A stretch of 64,000 nucleotides of DNA from Sulfobacillus benefaciens (lineage in GTDB: Bacteria > Bacillota > Sulfobacillia > Sulfobacillales > Sulfobacillaceae). The translations under genes were made by a program, and so were the position numbers. This document shows, piece by piece, positions 26,931 to 36,335 of this stretch. The stretch lies in the NCBI GenBank assembly GCA_003023725.1, contig PXYT01000001.1:1-64000 (forward strand), written 5' to 3'. Each line of letters opens with the position of its first letter. The first letter of the stretch is position 1. The notes beneath the pieces were generated by a model, which was not told the origin of the DNA, made no database searches, and saw only the letters and a list, made by a program, of their open reading frames with translations.

Positions 26931-28907
26931 ATGCCGCGACATTTAGTCATTGGCAACGGACATATTGCAATCGGTTTTGATGATACAGCCCAGATTCGCG
27001 ACATTTATTATCCCTATGTCGGTGAACTGAATCATGTTGGAGGTCATCGTTGTGCAGTGGGCATATGGGTGGACGAGACCTTCTCCTGGTGGCGCGATCC
27101 CGAATGGGAATTTGACATGGGATATCATGAACGGTCGTTAGTGGGAAAAATCCAGGCTGTTCATCCCGCCATGAAATTGACCATCACCGCGGAAGATGGA
27201 GTCCACCAACGCTTAAACATCTACTTGAAACGCATGGCCGTCCGCAACGACTCGACAGAGGAACGGGAAGTCCGTGTGTTTTTTAATAACGACTTGATGA
27301 TTAGCGAAACCGAAGTAGGAGACACCGCTGTCTATGATCCAGAGCGTCACGTGATTTACCATTACAAACGGGGCACCTACTTCCTATTCAACGGAGCCAC
27401 CGAAAACGCCCGGCTGTTTCAGTATTCCACCGGGGTCAAACGTTTTAACCATAGTGAAGGCACCTGGCGGGACGCCGAAGACGGTGAGCTCATGGAGAAC
27501 GCGATTGCCCAGGGTTCGGTGGATAGCGTGATCAGTTTTCGGCTCGTCCTCAAACCGGGTGAGACTCAGTTCCTTCACTACTGGATGACTATTGGTTCAA
27601 CCCTGGAGGAAGCGAGCAATCTCGACGAATATGTCAAGGACAGCGGTCCGAGTATGCTATTGGACCGGATCATTGTCTATTGGCAGCGGTGGGCCGAGAA
27701 ATCGGGAACATGGTTTGCTGATTTGCCGGCCAAGGTTCGGGATCTGTTCTATACGAGTTTGTTAATGGTCAGAGCGCACTCAGACGTGAACGGGGCTATT
27801 GTCGCCGCCCTCGATTCGGATATCCTGCAATATAATCGTGATCACTACAATTACGTCTGGCCGCGTGACGGGGCTTTTTGCGCCATGGCCATGTCGGAGG
27901 CCGGATATCACGGAATGGTCCGCCCCTTCTTCCGGTTTTGCGCGGATGCCTTGACCGAAGAGGGGTACCTGGGACACAAATACAATCCGGACGGTACCGT
28001 CGGTTCCAGTTGGCATCCCTATATTGAGCAAAAAGAACCCCGTCTGCCCATTCAGGAAGACGAAACCGGATTGACCTTGTTGGCTTTGTGGCGTGACTTT
28101 GTTCACCATCAGGAAATCGATTTTCCTCAAAGTGTGTATGACACCTTAATCCGGCCCGCAGCCGCCTTTTTGGCCCGTTATATTGACAGCGCCCTGGAAT
28201 TGCCCAAGCCCAGCTACGATCTCTGGGAGGAACGCTACGGGATCTTTACGTTTACCAGTTGTGCCGTATACGGAGGCTTGATCGCCGCCGCGAATTTCTT
28301 TAGGCTGTATGGCAATGATTATCTCAGTGAGAGATACCAGAAAACGGCGCAAATGATCAAACGGGGTATCCTATCCCGGCTCTACGACCCGGAACGTGGA
28401 ATTTTTGCGCGCGGCCTGATACGGGAGAACGGGACGTGGACGCTGGACAAGACAGTGGACAGCAGCGTCTTTGCTTTATGGGTCTTCGATGTGCTACCCC
28501 CGGACGATGAAAGGGTGGTTCGCACCATGCAGGCGGTCGAGTCGGTGTTGTCGGTACCGACTCCAGTCGGAGGAATCGGACGTTATGAGGGCGACACCTA
28601 TTTCCGTTCCGGGCCAGACGATGCCCCCATTAACCCGTGGTTCATTTCTACATTATGGGTGGCTGACTGGAAGATCGCCAAGGCCCGGACCCTCAAGGAT
28701 CTCAAGGCACCGCGCGAAACCCTGATTTGGGTTGCCAATCATGCCCTGTCCAGCGGTTTGTTGCCGGAACAACTGCACCCTCTCACCGGGGAACCCTTGT
28801 CCGTCTCGCCGTTAACCTGGTCGCATGCCGCGTTAGCGTCCACAGTCCTTCGTTATATCGACCGCTACCGTGCCCTGTCCAAAGGTCATGAAACAGGACG
28901 GCGATGA
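26931..28907 (+). CDS. Glycoside hydrolase family 15 protein (glucoamylase/glucodextranase-like)
   Basis: 658 residues, cytoplasmic (no signal peptide). An N-terminal beta-sandwich (about 1-270, IGNGHIAIGFDDTAQIRDIYYPYVGE) precedes an (alpha/alpha)6 barrel. RDHYNYVWPRDGAF is the substrate pocket signature, SYDLWEERYGIFTFTS the general-acid region and GLLPEQLHPLTGEPL the general-base region. GH15 enzymes cleave terminal alpha-glucose units from glucans or trehalose. ATG 26931 follows a purine-rich AAAGGAAAGGA. A role in storage-glucan or trehalose use is likely; the precise bond is not determined. Confidence 0.87.
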   Translation: MPRHLVIGNGHIAIGFDDTAQIRDIYYPYVGELNHVGGHRCAVGIWVDETFSWWRDPEWEFDMGYHERSLVGKIQAVHPAMKLTITAEDGVHQRLNIYLKRMAVRNDSTEEREVRVFFNNDLMISETEVGDTAVYDPERHVIYHYKRGTYFLFNGATENARLFQYSTGVKRFNHSEGTWRDAEDGELMENAIAQGSVDSVISFRLVLKPGETQFLHYWMTIGSTLEEASNLDEYVKDSGPSMLLDRIIVYWQRWAEKSGTWFADLPAKVRDLFYTSLLMVRAHSDVNGAIVAALDSDILQYNRDHYNYVWPRDGAFCAMAMSEAGYHGMVRPFFRFCADALTEEGYLGHKYNPDGTVGSSWHPYIEQKEPRLPIQEDETGLTLLALWRDFVHHQEIDFPQSVYDTLIRPAAAFLARYIDSALELPKPSYDLWEERYGIFTFTSCAVYGGLIAAANFFRLYGNDYLSERYQKTAQMIKRGILSRLYDPERGIFARGLIRENGTWTLDKTVDSSVFALWVFDVLPPDDERVVRTMQAVESVLSVPTPVGGIGRYEGDTYFRSGPDDAPINPWFISTLWVADWKIAKARTLKDLKAPRETLIWVANHALSSGLLPEQLHPLTGEPLSVSPLTWSHAALASTVLRYIDRYRALSKGHETGRR

Positions 28908-28969
28908 CCAACAGGGTGATAGCGTATAATGGATGCAAATTGGCTTTGTCTTTGAAAGGATCGATGGGA

Positions 28970-29419
28970 ATGCTCACACGTCCGAATTGGCAATATCTCG
29001 TAGTGGCCGCAATACTAGGATTGATTCAGTTGATTTTAGGCATCGCATCGCCGTTTCATCCGATTTTTGTCAGCTATATTTTAGATTTTCTCATTATTGT
29101 GCTGGCCTTTATCGCCGGCCAGCACGCTAAACTTAACTCCGGCCACCCTGGCTGGTTCGCCTCGGCCACAGGGGCTATTTTTGGTCTGGTAGCCGGACTG
29201 GCACCGTTTTTCGTAACCATCACCGCTTCCGAATTAATGAAGGCGGATCCCCATGCTTCCCGAGCCAAGGTGCTTACCGCGCTAAAGTTGGAAAATTCGG
29301 CCGTAGCGCATTCCACTGAATGGTTGATGTCGGTATTCGCCTACGGTATCCTCACCCTCATCATCGGTTCCATGGGAGGACTCATCATGAAAAGGACCCG
29401 TGATCACAATGCCATATGA
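28970..29419 (+). CDS. Small membrane protein linked to the MacB-like ABC gene
   Basis: About 149 residues with three to four transmembrane helices (WQYLVVAAILGLIQLILGI, YILDFLIIVLAFIAG, GAIFGLVAGLAPFFV, YGILTLIIGSMGGLI). It resembles small DUF-type membrane proteins of Firmicutes; no family named. ATG 28970 is 9 bases behind AAAGGA, and a TATAAT at 28924-28929 could be its own -10. Alternatively, ATG 28904 overlaps the GH15 stop and would add 22 residues. Its end overlaps the ABC gene by 11 bases, so the two are probably coupled. Confidence 0.6.
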   Translation: MLTRPNWQYLVVAAILGLIQLILGIASPFHPIFVSYILDFLIIVLAFIAGQHAKLNSGHPGWFASATGAIFGLVAGLAPFFVTITASELMKADPHASRAKVLTALKLENSAVAHSTEWLMSVFAYGILTLIIGSMGGLIMKRTRDHNAI

Positions 29420-31448
29420 TTCGACGTCACCGCTGCCTCCCGGGGAGACGGAACCTTTGGTGCGAATCGACCACGTCACCAAGGAATACCTTCGTGGAAA
29501 CGAAAAAGTCATTGCCTTGCGTGATGTGTCGTTTTCGATTTCCTACGGTACCGTGGCCGTGGTGCTTGGGCCATCCGGGGGCGGAAAATCCACTCTTTTA
29601 CACATTTTAGGCGGAATGGACCGCCCTACCACAGGCAGTATTTATGTTCTGGGGCAAGACATTAGCGGCTGGACATCGGATCAACTAGCCAAATATCGAC
29701 GGGAAACCGTTGGCTTCATATTTCAATCCTTTCATTTGATTACGAACATGACCGCATTGGAAAACGTGGAGCTGCCATTAATGCTGGCAGGCGTCCCTAA
29801 AGAGACCCGGCGCCTGCGCGCCATGGAGTTATTGGATCGGGTCGGACTCGCTGATCGACAAAATCACAAACCCGGAGAGCTTTCGGGAGGGCAAGCGCAA
29901 AGAGTGGCCATTGCACGAGCCCTAGCCGCCGATCCGCCTTTGATATTGGCCGACGAACCAACTGGCAATCTAGACAGTCAAAGCGGCCAGGAAATTATGT
30001 CTCTGCTTACCGCATTGGCTCATGAAGATGGTCATTGTGTCGTTATTGTGACTCACAATGAAGATTTTGTTCCCTATGCCGACCACGTATTGCGTATTAA
30101 AGACGGCAATGTCCAGGAGCAGGTCCAAAATCGCCCGTCGGCGACCGCCGAGATTCAACGTGGCAATCTGGGCCACGCCCGTTGGCTCACTCTTTACGCC
30201 TTGGCCTGGCATTCCCTGGTCAAGCGTCTGGCCCGCGGATTGTTGACAGGGCTAGGCATAGCCATTGGGGTGGCTGCCATGGTCCTGCTCATTGGACTTG
30301 GCTCGGGACTCAAGTCCAACGTTGTGCAAGGCGTATTGTCTTTAGGCCCGCTGAATGCCATTAATGTTGCTCCCGAGGCAGCCAAGTCCCAGTCAGGCGG
30401 ATTTTTGGGTCCAAGCGTCGTGTCGGGTCCGTCACATCCCATCACCCAGAAAACACTCGTGCGATTTGCACACTTGCCTGATGCACGGGGCGCCTATCTC
30501 AATGTAACCTTTGTGGCCGGAGCCACTTATCGTGGACGCTCGACTACGGCTGCTTTGAATCCGCTGCCTCCGGTAAAATTCTGGAGCGTTCCTGGTGTCT
30601 TGCCCACAACTCTCAAGGGCCGTGTTTCCAGCAAACCATTACACGTCTTGCTTCCGGAAAGTGTGGCCGAGGCCTTGGTAGGCGGGACCCATCCCCAAGT
30701 CGGCCGGCTTTTGGGCAAAACCATTGTGCTTCACATCGAAACTGTCAGCGGCGGCCTATTTTCCGGGCAAGGTTTGACCGGTCCGGCCCATCCCATTCGC
30801 AACCAGTCGGTGATCGTGATGGGCATCATTAATTCCGGATTAGGATTTGTCCCCTATTCAACGGCCGAAACTTGGTTTAAGGATTTTTCTTCAAATGCGC
30901 GTCATTTGCACTATCCAGGGGCCACGGTCCTGGCTCGCAGTTTGTCTCAGGTTGCCCCCTTATCCCACCAGATCGGGGCCATGGGTTATAGCACTACAAC
31001 GCTTCAACAGGCTCTTCACTCCATTGATAAGAGCTTTAGCTTAATTGAAACGGGTCTGGGCGCAGTGGGCGGCATCGCTCTAGTGGTGGCCGGCTTGATG
31101 ATCGGGGTCGTGATGAGCATGGCCGTCCTCGAACGCCGGCGGGAAATCGGCATTTTGCGCGCTATTGGAGCCCGCCGTCGCGACATTTCCCGGCTCTTTC
31201 TGCTGGAAGCTTTATCTATCGGCCTTATTGGAGGAATTGTCGGGATCGCCATCGGGGCAGGAGTCGGTTCCGGCATTAACGTCCTAGTTCAACATAGCAG
31301 TCAGGTCGCCCACGGCATCTTCACCTTGCCGCTCTGGTTGGTGGGAATTGGGTTGCTGTTTGGCGGCGGCATCTCCATCATTGCCGGAGCCGTGCCTGCG
31401 TCTCACGCCTCCTCTCTCAATCCGGTCGACGCTTTGCGGCAGGAATAA
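29409..31448 (+). CDS. MacB-like ABC transporter, fused ATPase and FtsX permease
   Basis: 679 residues. The N-terminal ABC ATPase has Walker [10 protein letters not shown], signature [14 protein letters not shown] and Walker [14 protein letters not shown], followed by a MacB-type periplasmic core and FtsX permease with four membrane helices (one near residue 280, three in the last 150; [23 protein letters not shown] is the typical FtsX motif). MacB-type machines are mechanotransmitters rather than channels and usually pair with MacA/TolC in Gram-negatives. Gram-positive relatives normally encode ATPase and permease separately, so the fusion is unusual. The preceding small membrane protein is the likely partner. 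A strong terminator follows. Confidence 0.85.
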   Translation: MPYDSTSPLPPGETEPLVRIDHVTKEYLRGNEKVIALRDVSFSISYGTVAVVLGPSGGGKSTLLHILGGMDRPTTGSIYVLGQDISGWTSDQLAKYRRETVGFIFQSFHLITNMTALENVELPLMLAGVPKETRRLRAMELLDRVGLADRQNHKPGELSGGQAQRVAIARALAADPPLILADEPTGNLDSQSGQEIMSLLTALAHEDGHCVVIVTHNEDFVPYADHVLRIKDGNVQEQVQNRPSATAEIQRGNLGHARWLTLYALAWHSLVKRLARGLLTGLGIAIGVAAMVLLIGLGSGLKSNVVQGVLSLGPLNAINVAPEAAKSQSGGFLGPSVVSGPSHPITQKTLVRFAHLPDARGAYLNVTFVAGATYRGRSTTAALNPLPPVKFWSVPGVLPTTLKGRVSSKPLHVLLPESVAEALVGGTHPQVGRLLGKTIVLHIETVSGGLFSGQGLTGPAHPIRNQSVIVMGIINSGLGFVPYSTAETWFKDFSSNARHLHYPGATVLARSLSQVAPLSHQIGAMGYSTTTLQQALHSIDKSFSLIETGLGAVGGIALVVAGLMIGVVMSMAVLERRREIGILRAIGARRRDISRLFLLEALSIGLIGGIVGIAIGAGVGSGINVLVQHSSQVAHGIFTLPLWLVGIGLLFGGGISIIAGAVPASHASSLNPVDALRQE

Positions 31449-32162
31449 GATGCCAGCTTGTCATCCTGCTTCACTCCTTGCCCCCGATAAAGATCCGGCA
31501 CACGATCACTGGTCCCAAAAATCCCCACTCCTTGATCCAGGAATGGGGATTTTTCCACTCCCTCCTTGACGCTCCGCCAGTCTTCCGTCACCGGAAAGCG
31601 CTTCCCAGTTCCTGCGGGTTAAAACGCCTCCCCCCTCCAGTCGTAACCGGTCCTGGCTGTCGGCTTTCTCCCTTCGTCTCATGACTGGGTTTCTCTCAGG
31701 GATGCAATGGGGCGTGAAAATGTAAAAAATAGAATGCGATGAAGGATTGGGATCCGAAAAGTCTCCATAACCTACGACGCCCTTGTCATGTGGGCCCCAA
31801 AATGCTCTTTGGAAAACACGTCCCTGAAGGAAGGAGAGCCATCCTCTTCACACCCCTTGGATCCGCACATCCTCACACCAATTGCAGACTGCCGAACAGA
31901 GGTCTTCACGGTTCTCGTGCCGGATTTGTAGAGCCCCGTTCCCCGCTCTTAAAATTTGTATGGCTTAAATGGAAATTTTTTCTGTCAAAAAAGCAGGACT
32001 TTGTCGATCGACAGCAAATTATATTTAAGGAAATCGAATTACAACCACGTATTTACAAAAATCACCAGCGATTTCCGAAAATCGTTTGTTTATTCTTGTT
32101 CTTCGGCATCTAGGAACAAGATAGGCTCTGTCGTTGTGTTCTGTATGACCAGGAGGTCTTTC
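31449..32162. other. Intergenic stretch and long leader of the GH18 gene
   Basis: About 710 bases. After the terminator at 31517-31554, no gene is supportable. From 31950 the sequence becomes AT-rich and contains a perfect 12-bp palindrome, TGTCGATCGACA (32002-32013), and a CTTGTTC/GAACAAG hairpin just before the ribosome binding site (about 32095-32120). Confidence 0.5.
31517..31554 (+). terminator. Terminator after the MacB-like gene
   Basis: AAAAATCCCCA pairs with TGGGGATTTTT around an inner partly paired loop. The A-tract/T-tract symmetry makes it a likely bidirectional intrinsic terminator. Confidence 0.85.
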
Positions 32163-34391
32163 ATGCATCGTAACCGTAAACGCCGACGTCATCGCAAACC
32201 GGCAAAAACATTCACCGTTCTGGGTCTGTCCATTCTTTGCACAGCCTCGGCAGCCGCTTTAAGCGGTCAAAAAGCCGACGCCTTCTCGCTCAGTCAGGTC
32301 CAATACGTGCGTCTTCAAGGAACCGCACCGATTTTTGCTCTGTCCAACTCCACCCTCTATCATATTCCCAACGCCGCCACTTTCTATGCCATGGGCGGGT
32401 CGTGGTCGGCCGTCAAGAGCATTTCTTCTGCCGGCGGCGACACCTTGGGATTGCCGATGGTTGTCCCCTATCCTTCCGGCACTCTCATTAAGACGTCGTC
32501 CCAGCCGACGGTCTATCTTGTGGTGCGTGGCATCCTTCGGCCAATTGCGTCAGCCAGCGTTTTCAATCAAATGGGCTTAAACTGGGGTACCCTGAAGGTT
32601 GTGCCCCAACTGATGAACAACTGGCCAGTGGGCGCATCCATTACCACACCGTTAAACTATTGGCCGTCCGGTACGGTCTTGAAGCAAGCCACTCAATCCC
32701 AGGTTTATGAAGTAAAAAACGGCGTGCTTTCCCACATCACTTCCTCAGCTCAGTTTTATGCTTTAGGCTATCAATGGTCGCAGGTTCATGTCGTTTCCAC
32801 ACTGCCTTACCCAATCGGAGCACCCGTGGCTCAGAGCGTGCGAGTCTACCCTAATGGCTCGCTATTGAAAGAGCCGGGAAATCCGGCGATATACGTGGAC
32901 GAAGAAGGAACATTGCGTCATATTCCCAGTGCCACACTCTTTCACAATTTGGGATTCCACTTTAGCGCACTCATCTCTGTTCCCAATCTAAACGGCGAAA
33001 CCATGGGACCAGCCCTGGGATCTACCGCAATTCCGGCTGACCCCCCGGATCCGTCACCGTCACCGTCGCCCTCGCCCACCACATCCGTAAGCGGTTTTCT
33101 GTCCATGGGTTATGGGTATTACGCGGATAACGAGCCTAACGGAGCCAGCAACTCGTCCTATCTTGATCTGTTGCAAAACGCAAATGCCTTATCCGTGATA
33201 AATCCTGTCTGGTATTTTGTTCAACCCGTGTCAGGCGGCGGATGGACACTTCACGATTGGACCACATCCATTCCCACAATTAACGGGCAAACCAACGTCC
33301 AAGTGGTCACCCAGGCGGCCCACAACAAAGGTGTTCTGGTCATGCCCTCGGTCGGCATTTACTACAACCCTTCGTCGGGTCCGATTACGACAGCGGCCAA
33401 TCAGCAGCAGCTCGTCCAGCAACTGGTCGGCATTGTTCAGAAAAATGGATACGACGGCTTAACCATTGATTTCGAAAGTCAAGGTTCGGGGAATATGAGT
33501 GTGAGTCAGGCATCGAACCAATATACGCAGTTCATTCAGTTGCTGGGCAGCCAACTGCATGCCATCGGCAAAAAACTCATGATAGCGGTGTACGCCAGTC
33601 CGTATCCCTCTACAATCTATAACTATGCAGCCCTAGCGCCCTACGTGAACTGGATTAATGTCATGGCGTATCCTGAGCATAATAGCTCGACTCCGCCTGG
33701 ACCTACTCAAGGTTTCCCTTGGCTCTCCAACATTGTTCAAAATGCCCTGGCAACAGGCGTTAATCCCGATCAAATTATTTTGGGTGTCGCCCCCTATGGG
33801 CACTCGTGGACGTTTACCAATTCAGGATCCACCGGGAATAATTATGAGTCCAACCGTGCTATTGAAAACTATATTACATCGCACCAGATTGTGCCTTTGT
33901 GGGATTCTCGGGAAAAAACCATCGCGTTCACGACCGGTTCATTGGCTCAAACTCCCCCAGCACCCTTATCCTATAATGTTAACCAAGCCTCTCCTCAGGT
34001 GGCTAATCTTCAGGCAATTCTAAATATGGTGTTGTTGGAATATGCTGTAGCTCATAACCAGACTCCCCCTGCCCTCTTGTGGGCGGCAGGATATTATGGC
34101 TCTCAAACCACCCAGGCCGTTGCAACGTTTCAGCAGGAATTTCAGGTGCCCGTGACCAATGCTGAGAGCGGGGTCTACACTCAGGCAACAGCCCAGGCAT
34201 TGTCCCAGGCAATCAGCCAATACCATATTGGACAGACACAGTGGTGGGACCAGACCTCCCGATCCCTGGCCGATCTGCTAAAATTAGCAGTACAGGATCA
34301 TTTGGCTGGAGTTGCGTCCTGGCGGTTGCCGTTCGAAACCTCGGGCTATTGGAGTACTTTGACTTCGATGACGTCCATCTGGAAACAGTAA
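32163..34391 (+). CDS. Secreted GH18 glycosidase with N-terminal repeats and nested peptidoglycan-binding domain
   Basis: 742 residues. A very basic N-terminus and signal peptide (cleavage probably near residue 40); four repeats of about 60 residues (42-290) of the form YPSGTLIK...VYLV..G.LRPI.S...F...G; a Pro/Ser linker (about 295-312); then a GH18 barrel whose catalytic strand is YDGLTIDFES (about 433-442), as in spore-lytic YaaH-type enzymes. Near residue 610-690 a peptidoglycan-binding module (SPQVANLQAIL, YGSQTTQAVATFQQEFQV) interrupts the barrel, which resumes with LADLLKLAVQDHLAGVASWRLPFE. A cell-wall or spore-cortex hydrolase is likely. AGGAGG is 6 bases before ATG 32163. A lipoprotein gene follows in 16 bases. 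Confidence 0.85.
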   Translation: MHRNRKRRRHRKPAKTFTVLGLSILCTASAAALSGQKADAFSLSQVQYVRLQGTAPIFALSNSTLYHIPNAATFYAMGGSWSAVKSISSAGGDTLGLPMVVPYPSGTLIKTSSQPTVYLVVRGILRPIASASVFNQMGLNWGTLKVVPQLMNNWPVGASITTPLNYWPSGTVLKQATQSQVYEVKNGVLSHITSSAQFYALGYQWSQVHVVSTLPYPIGAPVAQSVRVYPNGSLLKEPGNPAIYVDEEGTLRHIPSATLFHNLGFHFSALISVPNLNGETMGPALGSTAIPADPPDPSPSPSPSPTTSVSGFLSMGYGYYADNEPNGASNSSYLDLLQNANALSVINPVWYFVQPVSGGGWTLHDWTTSIPTINGQTNVQVVTQAAHNKGVLVMPSVGIYYNPSSGPITTAANQQQLVQQLVGIVQKNGYDGLTIDFESQGSGNMSVSQASNQYTQFIQLLGSQLHAIGKKLMIAVYASPYPSTIYNYAALAPYVNWINVMAYPEHNSSTPPGPTQGFPWLSNIVQNALATGVNPDQIILGVAPYGHSWTFTNSGSTGNNYESNRAIENYITSHQIVPLWDSREKTIAFTTGSLAQTPPAPLSYNVNQASPQVANLQAILNMVLLEYAVAHNQTPPALLWAAGYYGSQTTQAVATFQQEFQVPVTNAESGVYTQATAQALSQAISQYHIGQTQWWDQTSRSLADLLKLAVQDHLAGVASWRLPFETSGYWSTLTSMTSIWKQ

Positions 34392-34407
34392 AAGGAGAAT
34401 TTAACGT

Positions 34408-35049
34408 ATGCGCGGATCATACCGTTCCATTCTAATGAGTACCGGATTGAGCCTTGGTCTACTGGGGTTTGCAGCTGGCTGCGGCCAATCACCTTCGAGC
34501 GCGTCTGGCACCAGCTTCGGAGGATCAGTCCACACCACGGCACCAAGCAATACTTCCCAAACATCGCCGTCCCAATCCCAGCCAGCTTCCACGACACCGG
34601 CTTCCAGCACTCAGTCCGTCTCATTTCAGACTCCGGCGCCGCCTCAAGCGGGTGTCTACTCCGAAATGACCATTCGAGTCACAAAAGTTACGCCGGAGGG
34701 ACAGGATACCGTCAACGGACAGCGCCTGGATGCCTACACCCTTACTGTGTCGGTGAATAATCCTACGTCGGCCATGATCCCCTTAAGTCTCAATGATTTC
34801 ACGGTGGAACCTCTTCGCGCAACGACTTATTCCTATTCTTATAACGATGTCAAGACTTCGTGGCTGACAGCCGGCAATTCGTTATTTCCTTTACCACTGA
34901 AGGCTTCCACTCCATCCGCCGTAATCCGTTACGTCGAACCGGGATCTTCTATTCAGGGACAAATCACCGTCATGGTTCCTCCCTCCTCATCGTATCAAGT
35001 GCGGTGGGGTGATTCGACCCATACTGCCGCAACATTTGCCTCACCCTGA
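34408..35049 (+). CDS. Lipoprotein of unknown function (DUF4352-like)
   Basis: 213 residues. Lipobox GFAAGC, a Ser/Thr/Pro-rich linker of about 55 residues, then a beta-rich domain (TIRVTKVTPEG, YTLTVSVNNPTSAMIPLSLNDF, YVEPGSSIQGQITVMVP) in the style of the extracytoplasmic DUF4352 immunoglobulin-like proteins. AAAGGAG precedes ATG 34408. Directly behind the secreted GH18 gene and before a strong terminator, so probably one operon; the lipoprotein could present or regulate the hydrolase, which is inference. Confidence 0.7.
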   Translation: MRGSYRSILMSTGLSLGLLGFAAGCGQSPSSASGTSFGGSVHTTAPSNTSQTSPSQSQPASTTPASSTQSVSFQTPAPPQAGVYSEMTIRVTKVTPEGQDTVNGQRLDAYTLTVSVNNPTSAMIPLSLNDFTVEPLRATTYSYSYNDVKTSWLTAGNSLFPLPLKASTPSAVIRYVEPGSSIQGQITVMVPPSSSYQVRWGDSTHTAATFASP

Positions 35050-35055
35050 TTGATC

Positions 35056-35096
35056 TGTAACGGGCCGGAATTCTCCTCGAAGTCCGGCCCGTTACA
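35056..35096 (+). terminator. Long perfect stem-loop after the GH18-lipoprotein operon
   Basis: TGTAACGGGCCGGA and its exact reverse complement form a 14-bp stem with a 13-base loop, 7 bases after the lipoprotein stop. The T tract is poor (ATTCC), but the position and stability point to termination or 3'-end protection. Confidence 0.7.
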
Positions 35097-35206
35097 TTCC
35101 AGGAAATTCACAAACACCGCATCATCGTGGTCAAATAGTATTTATTCCAGCACACTCCTAAATCTTCCGTTATACTGATAACTAAGACTAGTAAGGAGGG
35201 AATGAA

Positions 35207-35956
35207 ATGGCAGGATTAATGGACCGCGTAAAGACTATTCTAGGTGCAAAGGCTAACCGCGCTTTAGACTCAGTGGAGGACCCTACCGAGACCGTTGAGT
35301 ATTCGTACCAGAAGATGCAAGAGGCGCTACAAGAGACGAAGCGGCACATTTTAGAAGTAGTTACCGCAAAAAAGCAACTGGAAATGCAAGTAGCAACGTT
35401 GCAGCAAAAAGCCAATCAGTATTCTCTGGATGCGAAAGATGCCGTGAAGGCAGGGCGCGACGATCTCGCCACTCAGGCTCTATCGATGAAGGCGACCACC
35501 GAACAGCAAATTCAAGATATGCAAAAGCACGTCGAAGAAACGCAAGCCGAACAAGACAAACTGATGACGGCCCAGCAAAAACTTGAAGCACAAATCGAAT
35601 CCTTCCGCACGCAGAAAGAAGTCATGAAAGCCCAATATTCCGCAGCAAAGGCCGAAGTTCAAGTGGGGGAAACAGTCCACGGAATTACCCAGCACGCCGA
35701 AGACGTGTCAGGAGCTTTACAAAGAGCTCAAGACAAAATCAGCCACATGCAGGCCAAAGCTTCGGCTTTGGACGAATTGGACACTTCTTCCGACATGAAT
35801 GCCCTGCCACAATCAGATGGGGACACTATTCGTCAACAACTCAACGCGTCCAATCAGAATGCATCTGTCCAAGACGAACTGGCCAAATTGAAACAGGAGA
35901 TGCAACAATCGGAAAAACCGTTGGATTCCTCGTCTGCGGACAAATCAACCGAATAA
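35207..35956 (+). CDS. PspA/IM30 family membrane-stress protein
   Basis: 249 residues, almost entirely predicted coiled coil, starting with the amphipathic membrane-binding helix MDRVKTILGAKANRALDSVEDPTETVEY. PspA proteins assemble on the inner membrane leaflet and protect it under envelope stress. The C-terminal 60 residues are Ser/Gln/Asn-rich and variable. AAGGAGGG precedes ATG 35207, and TATACT at about 35174-35179 is a candidate -10. No PspF or LiaFSR-type regulator is adjacent. Confidence 0.88.
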   Translation: MAGLMDRVKTILGAKANRALDSVEDPTETVEYSYQKMQEALQETKRHILEVVTAKKQLEMQVATLQQKANQYSLDAKDAVKAGRDDLATQALSMKATTEQQIQDMQKHVEETQAEQDKLMTAQQKLEAQIESFRTQKEVMKAQYSAAKAEVQVGETVHGITQHAEDVSGALQRAQDKISHMQAKASALDELDTSSDMNALPQSDGDTIRQQLNASNQNASVQDELAKLKQEMQQSEKPLDSSSADKSTE

Positions 35957-36066
35957 GCCAGGGGTCCTGAGTGTTAGGGGGGCCGTTTCCGGCTCCTTTT
36001 CTTCTTTATTGCCCCTCTTGCCTGTATTACTCAGCATCCTCGGCAATTCGCCTAGGAGGGTCCTCA

Positions 36067-36258
36067 ATGAGCGAGACAAAGCAAACCACCATCCGCTTTC
36101 CCGGGCCCGTCTATCAACGGCTGGAAAAAGCCAGTGAGCGTACCGGACTCAGCATCAATTCTCTTGTCACCATTGCCTGCCTGGACTGGCTCAGGCGCCA
36201 CGAAAATCAATTGGCACTCTGGGGACAGGGGAAAGAAGATCCCCATGACGGAGAATAA
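36067..36258 (+). CDS. Small ribbon-helix-helix (CopG/Arc-like) protein
   Basis: 63 residues. ETKQTTIRFPGPVYQRLEKAS gives the DNA-binding ribbon and first helix, and TGLSINSLVTIACLDWLRRHE the second. Such proteins are usually dimeric repressors. AGGAGGG is 5 bases before ATG 36067. No toxin gene follows; the next gene is convergent. The target is unknown. Confidence 0.72.
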   Translation: MSETKQTTIRFPGPVYQRLEKASERTGLSINSLVTIACLDWLRRHENQLALWGQGKEDPHDGE

Positions 36259-36335
36259 CAGGCACCCTTTTGATTTGGGAGTGTGGGAACAAGGCGTATC
36301 CACATATCCTGGATCCATGATTCCCAGTCGATGCT

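Noticed and set aside
26478-26946. Two overlapping frames before the GH15 gene
   Set aside because: They exclude each other, have no start signals and show no recognisable product.
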